Shown: piece after piece, positions 8,781 through 18,446 of the stretch | How the letters are laid out: every line of letters begins with the position of its first letter | Position numbering within the stretch: position 1 is the stretch's first letter | NCBI GenBank assembly: GCA_030427505.1 | Contig: JAUICH010000001.1 | Span: forward strand, 186,001 to 250,000 | Direction of reading: 5' to 3' | Origin: Verrucomicrobiia bacterium | GTDB lineage: Bacteria; Verrucomicrobiota; Verrucomicrobiia; Verrucomicrobiales; DEV007 | DNA length: 64,000 nt | The notes under the pieces: generated by a model | Told to the model about the DNA's origin: nothing | Databases searched by the model: none | The model's input: the letters and a program-made list of their open reading frames with translations, nothing else | Program-made: the position numbers and the translations under genes

Positions 8781-9970
8781 TGAGGAAAGAGGGAATTCTG
8801 GACTCCTTCCACGGGCTCAACTGTTCCCGGTAAGGAGCGCAGGCCCTCGTGGCGCAGGTCCCGGGGCTGGGCAACGACATCCTGCAGCGAGTCACGATAA
8901 AAGAGTTCGATGATGTAGCCGTAAAACTTCCTTTCGCCCAAATCACGCTGCTGTTCGGTGGTGAATTCCGGCTGGTAGTAAGTAACTTCGATGATTTCCT
9001 GGGCGCCGTCTTTCCAGTCGTAGGGCGCCGAAACATACTGCTCGGAAGTATCGGCCGTGGTTGGGGCATATTCTTTGCCATCCACTGAATCGTAGAAATA
9101 GACCGACATGGCCATGTCTTCTCCCACCGGCAGTTCGTCGCCAGTGGCGGCAATGGAGACGCGCAAGGTGACTCGCTCTCCTTCCGTAACGTCAGGATTG
9201 GGGATCGCCTCGTGGCTGACGATACGGATTACCGGAGGCTCAGCGGAACTGAATCCAGTATCGGGAGGGCCGCCGAGGGCGAAGTTAGCCAGTTCAAAGA
9301 ACGGGCCGGCTGTGTCGGGTCCCATGGCATAGACGTCTTCCCAGTAAGGGAGCGCTTTCTGATTCAGGCCCATCTGATCGTACGTGGTGGCCACTTCCGC
9401 CAGGACCCGCGGGTGGTCGGGCAAGTTGGCCTCGGCCCGGCGGAGGGATTCCAGCGCGCCCTGCATGTCGCCAGAGGCCCGCCGCTCCACGGCGGAGGCT
9501 ACCAGGGCCGCCACGGCACTGTCCGGAATCTGCAGCGCGGGGCTGGCCGCCATCGCTTCCTGGGAGGGTTGGGGCAGGGCATTGGCGGCGGGCGCGGGAG
9601 CCGCGGCTGGCGCGGGCGGCAGTGGCGTCATGGGGCTGCCGGGCAGCGCCGTTTCAAGAGGCGGCACCACCACCGGGGCAGGAGCTGGCTCCGGGGCCAT
9701 GGTGGCTGGCTCAGCGCTCTTGACAGGGGCTGGTTCCGCGGACGCCGGTGTTGGCCCGCCCGCTTCCACCGGAAGCGTTGTCGCGGACGCGTAGGCCTGA
9801 GCCCGCGCTTGAGCTTGCAGCGGCCGTTTGATCAGGGCCCAACCCACCGCGAAGATTTGAGAGGCCGCGAACACCCCCAGAATCCAGATCGCTATCGTAA
9901 AGGTGCGTCCGTAAACGTGACGCGCTGTGACCGCGTAATCCGCCATGCCTGCCATTCGGGTAAACCACAT
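8777..9970 (-). CDS. TPR-containing single-span membrane protein, first gene of pseudokinase operon
   Basis: I do not recognise the family. The frame opens at 10114, but that would overlap the pabB start; ATG 9970 (or 9946) leaves a short cytoplasmic N-terminus and a transmembrane helix (TIAIWILGVFAASQIFAVGW), so I use 9970. A Pro/Ala-rich spacer of about 90 residues follows, then a TPR-like unit (AVERRASGDMQGALESLRRAEANLPDHP repeated in part), then a beta-rich C-terminal domain with paired YYQPEF and FYGYIIELFYRDS strands. The stop overlaps the start of the pseudokinase gene as ATGA. The spacer and TPR suggest a periplasmic protein-protein interaction role beside the FGE-like domain of the next gene. 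Confidence 0.75.
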   Translation of the reverse strand: MWFTRMAGMADYAVTARHVYGRTFTIAIWILGVFAASQIFAVGWALIKRPLQAQARAQAYASATTLPVEAGGPTPASAEPAPVKSAEPATMAPEPAPAPVVVPPLETALPGSPMTPLPPAPAAAPAPAANALPQPSQEAMAASPALQIPDSAVAALVASAVERRASGDMQGALESLRRAEANLPDHPRVLAEVATTYDQMGLNQKALPYWEDVYAMGPDTAGPFFELANFALGGPPDTGFSSAEPPVIRIVSHEAIPNPDVTEGERVTLRVSIAATGDELPVGEDMAMSVYFYDSVDGKEYAPTTADTSEQYVSAPYDWKDGAQEIIEVTYYQPEFTTEQQRDLGERKFYGYIIELFYRDSLQDVVAQPRDLRHEGLRSLPGTVEPVEGVQNSLFPQ

Positions 9971-10094
9971 TGAGTACGATTCCAGACCGGGAATGTCAAC
10001 TGCCGTCCGGCTGGAGAGGTTGCGCCTGGCTGAAATGTAACCAACTTTCCCCCTTTGGCCCGGTGACGGTATTCGGGCCGGATTATTGCTAACC

Positions 10095-11387
10095 ATGTCG
10101 CGTTCTTCTTCCACTCTCGGAACGCCCTGGCTCGATTTGGACGCGAGCCCGGTGGCGGTGGCGCGTGGCCTGGCTCACCGGCCCGGTTTTGCCTGGTTCG
10201 ATACATCCACCGATTTTTCCAACTCCGGGGCGGGGCGTCACAGCCGGACTCATGAGCGGCATTCGTTGATCGTTACGGATCCGAAAGAGTTTGTCTCGGG
10301 TCATCTCAGCGATCCCGGGCCGCTGGCCGCGGCGATTCAAAAAGGACAGAGCGCCCGGCGGGCTCTGGTGAGGGATTGCGGCCTGCCCTGTGGCGGGGCG
10401 TTTGGTTTTGTTTCCTATGACGGAAGCTACACGTTTGGGATTTACGATGAGGTGCTGGCCTACGATCACGCCGCGGAACGCTGGCTGAGTGAAGGGTTTC
10501 CGCTGGAGCGCATCGACTGGGACCGGGCTGAAAAGGAAGAGACGCCGGAACTGCCGCTCTTGAAGTTCGAGCCGGACTTGGACGGCCCGGCTTTCCGCCA
10601 GATGGTGCGGCGAGCCCGCGACTACATCGCCGCGGGAGATATTTACCAGGTGAACCTTTCGCAACGTTTTCGGGCCCGCTGGCCGCGAGGTCTGCGTCCT
10701 TTTGACTTTTACGAACACTTGCGGCGCGTTTCCCCCGCGCCGTATTCAGCGCTGTTGCGGATCGGGTCGCAAACGCTGTTTTCGACGTCTCCGGAACTCT
10801 TTCTGCGCCTGAGCGGCCGGTCGGTCCGGACCTGTCCGATCAAGGGCACGCGGCCCCGTTTCCGCGATCCGGAAGCGGACGAGAAGTCCGCCTATGACTT
10901 GCTGACCTCCCAGAAAGAGATCGCCGAATTAATCATGATCACGGATCTGGAGCGCAACGACCTGGGCCGGATCTGCGAGTTTGGCAGCGTGCTGCCGATG
11001 GAGTTGCTGGCCCTGGAGCGTTACCAGCATGTTTTCCACCTGGTATCCACCATCGACGGCGTGTTGAGGCCGGAGGTTGCCCACCTGGATGCTTTGCGGT
11101 CTTGCTTCCCGGGGGGGTCCATAACGGGGGCTCCTAAGAAGAGAGCCATGGAGATCATCGCGGAGCTGGAGCCCGTGGCCCGCGGACCCTACACCGGCGC
11201 CATCGGCTGGATAGGGTATAACGAGGAAAGTAAGTTTAATATAGCCATCCGTACCGCGCTACTGGAAGACTCGGAGTTGTCCCTTCACGTGGGCGCCGGC
11301 ATTGTGGCGGATTCCAATCCGCAATTGGAATATGAAGAGACGCTTCACAAAGCGGCGGGTTTTTTTGCGTTGGGATGTAAAGCCTGA
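10095..11387 (+). CDS. pabB: Aminodeoxychorismate synthase component I
   Basis: This chorismate-binding enzyme makes 4-amino-4-deoxychorismate for folate synthesis with a PabA-type amidotransferase, which is not in the window. The C-terminal chorismate domain is complete: GDIYQVNLSQRF, STSPELFLRL, CPIKGTRPR, SQKEIAELIMITDLERNDLGRIC, CFPGGSITGAPKKRAMEII, GWIGY and AGIVADSNPQLEYEET. The PIKGT signature (Lys rather than Ala) is what separates PabB from anthranilate synthase TrpE. I take ATG 10095 as start because it is followed by the conserved-looking N-terminus; 10086 is three codons upstream. It is divergently transcribed from the TPR protein. Confidence 0.92.
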   Translation: MSRSSSTLGTPWLDLDASPVAVARGLAHRPGFAWFDTSTDFSNSGAGRHSRTHERHSLIVTDPKEFVSGHLSDPGPLAAAIQKGQSARRALVRDCGLPCGGAFGFVSYDGSYTFGIYDEVLAYDHAAERWLSEGFPLERIDWDRAEKEETPELPLLKFEPDLDGPAFRQMVRRARDYIAAGDIYQVNLSQRFRARWPRGLRPFDFYEHLRRVSPAPYSALLRIGSQTLFSTSPELFLRLSGRSVRTCPIKGTRPRFRDPEADEKSAYDLLTSQKEIAELIMITDLERNDLGRICEFGSVLPMELLALERYQHVFHLVSTIDGVLRPEVAHLDALRSCFPGGSITGAPKKRAMEIIAELEPVARGPYTGAIGWIGYNEESKFNIAIRTALLEDSELSLHVGAGIVADSNPQLEYEETLHKAAGFFALGCKA

Positions 11388-11492
11388 AACTTCGCAATCG
11401 CGAAACTAGAGACAGGGCTCTTGGGAAAGGTGTGTATTACATGGTAGTAATGCTAACATAAAAAATAGGATCTACGTTGGGCTTTAAACGAA

Positions 11493-11524
11493 AAGAACCG
11501 TGGAAGTCGCCCTCCACGGTTCTT
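11493..11524 (-). terminator. Rho-independent terminator, probably bidirectional, for HU gene
   Basis: The arms AAGAACCGTGG (11493-11503) and CCACGGTTCTT (11514-11524) are perfectly complementary over 11 bases with a 10-base loop. On the minus strand the hairpin is followed by TTTTCGTTT, as expected for termination of the HU transcript. It sits in the convergent gap between pabB and HU, so it could also stop pabB transcripts. Confidence 0.8.
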
Positions 11525-11557
11525 AATTGAATAAGTTAGCAATGTTAGAGGCTTGGA

Positions 11558-11833
11558 CTAGAGGCTACCTTTCAGGGTAGTGGAAGGCTTGAAGCTGACC
11601 GTCTTCGAGGCTTTGATCTTCATTGCTTCACCGGTCTTCGGGTTGCGTCCCATGCGGGCCGCGCGCTTCTTAACGGTGAAGGTACCAAAGCCGATCAACT
11701 GAACGCTTTGGTCTTTCTTGATACCTTTGGCAATGGCGCCCAAAACCGCGGCCACGGCGTCTTCCGCCGTTTTCTTGGAGGTTTCCTTGCCCAGACTTTT
11801 CTGCACTGCTTCTACGAGTTCTCCCTTGTTCAT
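11558..11833 (-). CDS. hup: HU family DNA-binding protein
   Basis: The 91-residue protein is a canonical HU/IHF histone-like protein that bends and compacts DNA as a dimer. MNKGELVEAVQKSLG and the helical N-terminal half are followed by GFGTFTVKKRAARMGRNPKTGE, the beta-arm with the intercalating Pro, and KASKTVSFKPSTTLK. Start ATG 11833 is chosen over a TTG two codons upstream because MNK begins most HU proteins. It is monocistronic, with its own terminator. A small inverted repeat (AGGTT/AACCT, 11846-11859) lies 13 bases upstream of the start and could form a leader hairpin or an operator. Confidence 0.95.
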   Translation of the reverse strand: MNKGELVEAVQKSLGKETSKKTAEDAVAAVLGAIAKGIKKDQSVQLIGFGTFTVKKRAARMGRNPKTGEAMKIKASKTVSFKPSTTLKGSL

Positions 11834-12000
11834 CGGCAATTACTTAGGTTGGCAAACCTTGAAAAGTAAAGCTTTTGCCGCGTGAAAGCTCACATTTTTG
11901 GCATGAATTTTGGCGTTCGATGCCTATCTGGATTGGATTTGAGGCTTGCCAGGGCATCGTGTGAGGGTGAGAAAAGCGCAGTTTCAGCGTCCCTGGTTTT

Positions 12001-12525
12001 ATGTCCATAGCTCCCTATCTGAACGAAAATCCGAATATTCACCCTTCTGTATTTATTGCTCCAGGGGCCCAAGTGCTGGGCGCGGTGACCTTGGAGAAGG
12101 ACGCCAGCGTTTGGTATCAGTGTGTCCTCCGGGCAGACATTCAACGGATCACGATTGGTCCCGGATCGAACATTCAGGACGGGAGCGTGATTCATCTTTC
12201 GAGCGACTTGGGCACTCATGTGGGCCAGTTTGTCACCTGCGGGCACAAGGCCATTCTGCACGCCTGCAACATTGATGACGAAGTCCTCGTCGGCATGGGC
12301 GCCATCGTCATGGACGGCGCGGAGATCGGGGCGCAATCCATTCTGGGTGCCGGGGCCTTGGTCACCCGGGGAACCCAGGTTCCTCCCGGTTCTCTGGTCC
12401 TGGGCAGCCCCGCCAAGGTGGTGCGAAAACTGGACGAGGAAGAGCGCCGCGGCATCCGCCACTGGGCGGAAAAGTACGTCCAGGTGGCCCAGGAACACCG
12501 GGAACATCTGGGGCATTCTTCGTGA
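12001..12525 (+). CDS. Gamma-carbonic-anhydrase-like left-handed beta-helix protein
   Basis: The 174-residue protein is built of hexapeptide repeats typical of the left-handed beta-helix family (VFIAPGAQVLGAVTLEKDASVW, GPGSNIQDGSVI, DDEVLVGMGAIVMDGAEIGAQSILGAGALV). Three histidines that could bind metal at the trimer interface are present in the spacing seen in gamma-carbonic anhydrases: the one in GSVIHLS and the pair in CGHKAILHA. Many bacterial members (YrdA/PaaY type) have unproven or weak carbonic anhydrase activity, so the substrate is uncertain. A C-terminal helix with basic and acidic residues closes the protein. Confidence 0.88.
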   Translation: MSIAPYLNENPNIHPSVFIAPGAQVLGAVTLEKDASVWYQCVLRADIQRITIGPGSNIQDGSVIHLSSDLGTHVGQFVTCGHKAILHACNIDDEVLVGMGAIVMDGAEIGAQSILGAGALVTRGTQVPPGSLVLGSPAKVVRKLDEEERRGIRHWAEKYVQVAQEHREHLGHSS

Positions 12526-12597
12526 CTTCCTCCGTTGAAATAAGCTCCCCGCCAAAATGGCAAGATGACGGATGCATTCCAAGAGAATGCCTGTTAA

Positions 12598-12609
12598 GGT
12601 GAATTCACC
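12598..12609. promoter_or_regulatory. Perfect 12-base palindrome before the DUF151 gene
   Basis: GGTGAATTCACC is a perfect palindrome ending 5 bases before the start codon at 12615, so it overlaps the expected ribosome-binding position. It may be a coincidence, an operator, or a small hairpin that limits initiation. Confidence 0.25.
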
Positions 12610-12614
12610 GGCTC

Positions 12615-13115
12615 ATGTCCCAAAAGAAAAACGTCCGCGAAATCGAAGTCCGCGCAGTGCTTCCCACCAGTGGGGGGTGTGCGGTGTTTCTTGGAAATGA
12701 CGACAAGATTTTCGTCATTTACGTGGACCAGGCAGTAGGTGGGGCGATCACGATGTTCATGCACAACACGTTGAAGCCCAGGCCTCAGACACACGATCTC
12801 TTCGTGGACGTGCTTGCTGCCCTCGGGGGGAAGGTGGATCACATCGTGATCAATGACTTTAACGAGAGCGTCTATTACGCCCGCCTCATCATCACGGCGG
12901 AAAACGAGCTTCATGAGAAAAAGATCGTGGAGATCGACGCCCGGCCCAGCGACAGCATCGCTCTGGCTATCCAGCAAAAAGCGCCCATCTACATTGCCGA
13001 TCACGTCTGGGACGAAGTGGAAGACATGTCCGACGTGCTCAAGAAGATGGAAGACCACGGTTACCAGATGAGTAACGAGGAGGAAGAGGGCGAAGGCGAC
13101 GTGGAGGAAATCTAA
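12615..13115 (+). CDS. DUF151 bifunctional nuclease family protein
   Basis: The 166-residue protein matches the DUF151 (bifunctional nuclease) family over its first 135 residues: GCAVFLGNDDKIFVIYVDQAVGGAI, RPQTHDLFVDVLAALGG, VVINDF-type strand with VYYARL, and the hallmark IDARPSDSIALAIQQKAPIYI. Plant and archaeal members have been described as DNase/RNase; in most bacteria the role is unknown. An acidic tail (EEEEGEGDVEEI) follows. It lies 90 bases downstream of the gamma-carbonic-anhydrase-like gene on the same strand and may share its transcript. Confidence 0.9.
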   Translation: MSQKKNVREIEVRAVLPTSGGCAVFLGNDDKIFVIYVDQAVGGAITMFMHNTLKPRPQTHDLFVDVLAALGGKVDHIVINDFNESVYYARLIITAENELHEKKIVEIDARPSDSIALAIQQKAPIYIADHVWDEVEDMSDVLKKMEDHGYQMSNEEEEGEGDVEEI

Positions 13116-13171
13116 GTTTCCTCTCTGAGATCAGCACCGGCGCGTAATCGGGCGTAAACTTTCGCGACGCT

Positions 13172-13852
13172 TCAAGCGTCTTCTTCATTCCGTTTCCGGA
13201 GTTCCTCGATGGCGGTGACCATGTCCGGCGCCCGGAACACGGAAGTGCCCGCGACCATGACGTTGGCGCCGTTCTTGGCGGCGATGTGGACGGTGTTTTT
13301 ATCGACGCCGCCATCGACTTCGATGTGGTAACCCAGACCTTTCGCTTCCCGGTCCGCCTTTCCGGCGGCGACTTTGGGCATCGTCTCCGCCTCCATGAAG
13401 GGCTGGCCGCCAAATCCGGGCCGCACCGTCATGACCAGGAGCAGATCGAACTCGCCCAGGAAAGGGCGCACTCTTTCGTAGTCCGTGTCCGGGCTGATCG
13501 CCAGCCCGCAGGTCAGGCCCGCGGCGCGGATACCGGCCAGGGTCTTGGAGACGTCGTGGTCCGCCTCCACGTGAACGGTAATGTTGTTGGCGCCAGCCTC
13601 CACAAAGCGCGGGTAGTAAATGTCCGGACGCTCGATCATGAGGTGCACGTCCAGAAACATCTCCGTGGACTCCCGGATGGCCGCCACGAACTGAGGGCCG
13701 AAGGTAATATTGTCCACGAAGTGACCGTCCATCACGTCCAGGTGGAGCCAGTCGCCCCCGGCCTTTTCCGCGCGTTGGGCTTCGACACCCGCGACGCTCC
13801 AGTCGGCGGCCAGGATGGAGGGGGCGATGATTCGAGTGTTGCAGTCGGTCAT
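13172..13852 (-). CDS. rpe: Ribulose-phosphate 3-epimerase
   Basis: The enzyme interconverts ribulose 5-phosphate and xylulose 5-phosphate in the pentose phosphate pathway. The TIM-barrel signatures are all present: IIAPSILAADWS, HLDVMDGHFVDNITFGP, DVHLMIERPDIY, ITVHVEA, LLVMTVRPGFGGQPF, and VDGGVDKNT near the C-terminal phosphate site. The open frame reaches 14005, but the extra 51 residues have no family support and run into palindromic repeats, so ATG 13852 (MTDCNTRIIAPS) is used, giving 226 residues, the usual length. Confidence 0.95.
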   Translation of the reverse strand: MTDCNTRIIAPSILAADWSVAGVEAQRAEKAGGDWLHLDVMDGHFVDNITFGPQFVAAIRESTEMFLDVHLMIERPDIYYPRFVEAGANNITVHVEADHDVSKTLAGIRAAGLTCGLAISPDTDYERVRPFLGEFDLLLVMTVRPGFGGQPFMEAETMPKVAAGKADREAKGLGYHIEVDGGVDKNTVHIAAKNGANVMVAGTSVFRAPDMVTAIEELRKRNEEDA

Positions 13853-14207
13853 TCCAGGGCGTTTCTTTTCGTCCACTATGTTCCGCCGCCGTGGCATGGC
13901 AACGGTTTTCGCCTGACAGAAATGACGAACGCCCGATGACGCCCGATTCTCTGATCTACGCAAGATGCGCAAGAGTGGCCTGCCGGGCTGAAAGCCCGGC
14001 GGCACAAAGCACAGGCCATCAGGCCTGTGTTCCCTTACCCCTTTCCTTGCGAGCTGAAAGCCCGCTAGAATTGGGGCGCCGCGTCATCCCAGGATCAAAA
14101 CACTGGGCTTTGTGCTTTAGGGCCTTCAGCCCTGTTTTGAGGATTTTGGGAACTTCGGCAGCGCCTGTGGCTGGGGCGCGTCCTCCAATCGGTATCCGTT
14201 TCCAAAG
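13853..14207. other. Divergent intergenic region carrying palindromic repeats
   Basis: This 355-base gap between rpe and tadA contains no supported gene. Its middle (about 13982-14140) is a cluster of short hairpins described separately. Promoters for rpe and tadA should lie at its two ends, but I could not pick clear -35/-10 pairs. Confidence 0.6.
13982..14133. repeat. Cluster of GGCTGAAAGCC-type palindromic repeats
   Basis: Several small hairpins follow each other: GCCGGGCT-GAA-AGCCCGGC (13982-14000, perfect 8-base arms), CACAGGCC-ATCA-GGCCTGTG (14010-14029), an imperfect GAGCTGAAAGCCCGC near 14050, and AGGGC-CTTCA-GCCCT near 14119-14133. The same GGCTGAAAGCC core appears at 27974-27988 with CCAGGCTTTCAAGCCTG next to it. 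This is a dispersed REP-like family located outside genes. Confidence 0.7.
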
Positions 14208-14735
14208 ATGACAGATAGCCATTACAACACGCCGTCAGACGAAGAACCCATCATCGACCTCCAGAGCGATACCTACTTCATGGGTGAAGCCCTGCGTCAG
14301 GCTCAGAAAGCCTACCTCCGGGAGGAGGTGCCCATTGGAGCCGTGATTGTCCGCGAAGGCCGGATCATCGCCCGCGCCTACAATCAGGTGGAGACCCTGA
14401 AGGACGCCACCGCCCACGCGGAGATGCTGGCCCTGACACAGGCGGAAAGCGCGATGGAAGACTGGCGTCTCACTGGATGCGACCTCTATGTGACAAAGGA
14501 GCCCTGTCCGATGTGCGCCGGCGCGATTGTCCACTGCCGTATCCGCCGGGTCATCTTTGGCTGCGGCGACCCCAAGGGCGGAGCCGCTGGAGGATTCATC
14601 AATCTCCTCCAGCAACCTACCCTGAATCATGCCTCCACGATTACCCCCGGTGTCCTCGGGGAAGAAAGCCTGGCCTTGCTTCAGACCTTTTTTCAGGAGG
14701 CGCGGGCGAAGGTGAAGGGCATTTCTTCGAACTGA
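14208..14735 (+). CDS. tadA: tRNA-specific adenosine deaminase
   Basis: TadA converts adenosine 34 to inosine in the anticodon of tRNA-Arg(ACG). The 175-residue protein has the cytidine-deaminase fold with the zinc motif TAHAEMLAL (His, catalytic Glu) and KEPCPMCAGAI (two Cys), plus VPIGAVIV and IRRVIFGCGDPKGGAAG typical of TadA. An N-terminal extension of about 20 acidic residues precedes the domain. The next gene, leuB, begins 75 bases downstream on the same strand. Confidence 0.95.
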   Translation: MTDSHYNTPSDEEPIIDLQSDTYFMGEALRQAQKAYLREEVPIGAVIVREGRIIARAYNQVETLKDATAHAEMLALTQAESAMEDWRLTGCDLYVTKEPCPMCAGAIVHCRIRRVIFGCGDPKGGAAGGFINLLQQPTLNHASTITPGVLGEESLALLQTFFQEARAKVKGISSN

Positions 14736-15935
<1,200 letters not shown>

Positions 15936-15974
15936 ACGCGTGAAGACCCCCGGTGGGCCGCTGGCTTCGGCTAT

Positions 15975-17219
15975 TCATTCGGTGGTCCAGCCGTCGTAGT
16001 AGAGGTCAAAGTCTTCCGCGATGCGGAAGACCTCCGCCGTCGTGGCGAAGAGTGTTTCCAAGTCCGAGAGCGGAACGGCTTTTAACAAGAGCATTTCAAA
16101 ACAGGCCTGGCCGTTGAAGGTGGTTTCCACGGGAACAGAGACGGTATACCCGGCTTTCTTGGCTTCGGCCGTGGCTGGGGCGAAGTCTTCCGCCTGAGTG
16201 GCGTAAAGATAAAACGTCAGGCCGTGCAGGCCCGAGAGTTTGATTCCATGGCGCCGTAGCGCCGTCAGTCTCTGCAGGTCTTGAATTTCGCGATCCTGTT
16301 CCCACCACGTCAGGTAGCTGTTTTTGATGTCGAAGCCATCGAGTTCCAGCGTTCCGTCAGGGGAATCACGGATGGCTTTGGCGAAAAGGGTGTTCACGGG
16401 ATGGAGGACGGTGAAGTGTGAGGCGCCGGTCACGGAAAACACTTTTACGAGAGGGTTGTGATTTTCCTTGGCCAGGGTTTTAAGAGCCTCATGATTGCCT
16501 TTCTCGCCTTCGATCACCCAGGTGGGGCTGCGAATGCTGGACAGGTGTTTTACGGGTGCGCGGAGGGCGCGTTCTTTTTCCGTCCAGGAGTAGGGAACGT
16601 CGCTGCCGTAGCCGTCGGCGGTGGGACCCAGCGCGATGACGCCGGCGAACTGATCCGTGGCGGCGGCCACCAGCAGCGCCAGCGTTCCCCCCGTGCTGTG
16701 ACCGCCCAGGTAGATCCGCGAGGGGTCCACGTAGTCCAGCTTCCGGACGTATTCCAGCGCGGACAGAACGTCATTCACTTCTCCGTAGAAGTATTCCTGG
16801 AAACCGGGGTTCCCCTGATACCCGCCGCGAGTGGAGGGGTACATCATCACAATGTCATTCAGGTGATAGATCCGGGCGGACTGCTCGTCGGACACATCGA
16901 CTCCCTCCCACAGGTAGCTGCCGCCGCCTCCGGCGGGAAAGCCGCCCGTCAGCCAGACAATGGCCGGGTGCCTGGCCTCGGTGTCTTCCGGCGGCAGCGT
17001 CAGATAGGCGGCCATGTCTCCCAGCTCCGTGGGGTAGCGGATCAGCGAAACTGGCGCGTCCGCGGGGGGCTCCTCCGGCGATTCCTCCGCTTTAATTTTT
17101 CTGGTGAGTTCGGTGGCGTGGCCAGCCCGTTTCTCCAGCAGGGGCGTGCCGTCCTGGCCGAACCCGGCCGCCGGAAGGCTGAGAAGCACAGCAAACAGGA
17201 ACATCGAGTTTGGCTTCAT
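15975..17219 (-). CDS. Secreted alpha/beta hydrolase, prolyl-oligopeptidase-like
   Basis: The 414-residue protein begins at ATG 17219 with a signal peptide (MKPNSMFLFAVLLSLPAAGFGQ); the frame opens 10 codons earlier with a TTG. The core is an alpha/beta hydrolase: HPAIVWLTGGFP (oxyanion region), DPSRIYLGGHSTGGTLALL with the Ser nucleophile in GHSTGG, and a C-terminal SHFTVLHP that supplies the likely catalytic His. The nearest families are the S9 peptidase-like and dienelactone-hydrolase-like hydrolases; the substrate cannot be told. A C-terminal extension of about 110 residues after the catalytic His is unusual. It is transcribed convergently with leuB. Confidence 0.8.
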   Translation of the reverse strand: MKPNSMFLFAVLLSLPAAGFGQDGTPLLEKRAGHATELTRKIKAEESPEEPPADAPVSLIRYPTELGDMAAYLTLPPEDTEARHPAIVWLTGGFPAGGGGSYLWEGVDVSDEQSARIYHLNDIVMMYPSTRGGYQGNPGFQEYFYGEVNDVLSALEYVRKLDYVDPSRIYLGGHSTGGTLALLVAAATDQFAGVIALGPTADGYGSDVPYSWTEKERALRAPVKHLSSIRSPTWVIEGEKGNHEALKTLAKENHNPLVKVFSVTGASHFTVLHPVNTLFAKAIRDSPDGTLELDGFDIKNSYLTWWEQDREIQDLQRLTALRRHGIKLSGLHGLTFYLYATQAEDFAPATAEAKKAGYTVSVPVETTFNGQACFEMLLLKAVPLSDLETLFATTAEVFRIAEDFDLYYDGWTTE

Positions 17220-17372
17220 GTTGGGAGATTCACTCAGGTTGCCTCTCAAAATGCAACGCCACAGTGGTAGAAGTCCCGCGAAATTCCCCGAAGAGCAAAG
17301 AAGGCATGCCGGGTAGCGGCACCGCTTTCGTCGCTTGTGCCCGGATGACCCACCGCTTAGGTTGAGCGCGTT

Positions 17373-18371
17373 ATGGAAAACTCAACTCGTTCTGGAGCCG
17401 GAAAAGGGTGCATTGTGGGAGCCATCGTCACCGCGGGCGTCTTCCTGGCCCTACTGCTCTTGGTGTTCTTCTCCGTTGGGAAGTTGCTGTCTTCCGGAAT
17501 GGAAGCCGTGGGCGGAGACAAGATCGCTCAGATCGATGTGGAGGGCGTCATTTCAGGCTTTGCGGACATGGGATTTGGCGGGACCGGGCAGTCCATGGTG
17601 GATCGCATCCGGGAGGAACTGAAACAAGCCGTGGAGAACGACTCAGTGAAAGCCATCGTTTTGCGGATCAATTCTCCCGGCGGCGAAGTCACCGCGTCCG
17701 ACACCATTTACGAGCTGGTTCGCCAGGCCAAAGAGAAGAAACCCGTGGTGGTATACATGGACTCCATTGCGGCCTCGGGAGGTTACTACATTTCCGCGGC
17801 GGCAACCGAGATCGTGGCCAACCAGACCACGCTCACCGGCAGCATCGGGGTGATCATTCAAGGACTGAACTACAAGGATCTTTTCGACAAGGTGGGTCTG
17901 GAGGCGACGACTTTTAAAAGCGGGAAGTTCAAGGACATCCTCAGCGGGACTCGCGAGATGAGCCCCGAGGAAGAAGCCCTGGTGCAGGGCTTGGTGGATG
18001 AGATGTATGCGCGCTTTTTGGAAGTCGTGTCCGAAGGCCGCGGTATCGAAGAAAGCGTGCTGCGCAATGGGATCGCCGACGGCCGCGTCTTCAGCGGGAC
18101 GCGGGCGGTGGAACTGGGACTGGTGGATTCCACCGGCTACATCGAGGACGCCTATGCCCGCGCCCGGGAACTCGGCTCGTCGCCGGACGCTCAAGTTATC
18201 AAGCTGAGCCACCCAGCCGGCTTGCTGGATATGTTATTCGGCGCGGAAAGCCGCGCGAAACAGGCAGGACCCATGGTGCCGGACCGGATCGAGTTGGACA
18301 TCTCTGAGCGGCTTATGCCTCATCTTCAACCGGGGGTAATGTACTATTTGCCGTCCTTTTACGCGCCCTGA
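17373..18371 (+). CDS. sppA: Signal peptide peptidase SppA (S49 family)
   Basis: This membrane-anchored serine protease degrades cleaved signal peptides. The 332-residue protein is the short, single-domain form. It has an N-terminal transmembrane helix (IVGAIVTAGVFLALLLLVFF), the ClpP-like core with LRINSPGGEVTASDTIY, the catalytic Ser in DSIAASGGYYIS, LTGSIGVI, and the catalytic Lys in FKSGKFKDIL. A C-terminal Pro-rich tail follows. The downstream gene is a second membrane protease of the CPBP family, a combination consistent with envelope protein turnover. Confidence 0.93.
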   Translation: MENSTRSGAGKGCIVGAIVTAGVFLALLLLVFFSVGKLLSSGMEAVGGDKIAQIDVEGVISGFADMGFGGTGQSMVDRIREELKQAVENDSVKAIVLRINSPGGEVTASDTIYELVRQAKEKKPVVVYMDSIAASGGYYISAAATEIVANQTTLTGSIGVIIQGLNYKDLFDKVGLEATTFKSGKFKDILSGTREMSPEEEALVQGLVDEMYARFLEVVSEGRGIEESVLRNGIADGRVFSGTRAVELGLVDSTGYIEDAYARARELGSSPDAQVIKLSHPAGLLDMLFGAESRAKQAGPMVPDRIELDISERLMPHLQPGVMYYLPSFYAP

Positions 18372-18399
18372 CGGGAATTGAGTTTTTAGGATATTGCCT

Positions 18400-18417
18400 C
18401 CGGAATTTCCATTCCGG
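18400..18417. promoter_or_regulatory. Small hairpin between sppA and CPBP protease genes
   Basis: CCGGAAT (18400-18406) and ATTCCGG (18411-18417) pair perfectly over 7 bases with a TTCC loop. No T-run follows, so it is not a standard terminator. It could be an mRNA processing or stability element between the two genes. Confidence 0.35.
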
Positions 18418-18446
18418 CGGGCATGGAGTATGGAAGGTTAATTTCC

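Noticed and set aside
13172-14005. 277-residue version of rpe
   Set aside because: The upstream extension runs into palindromic repeats and lacks homology; the family length fits a start at 13852.
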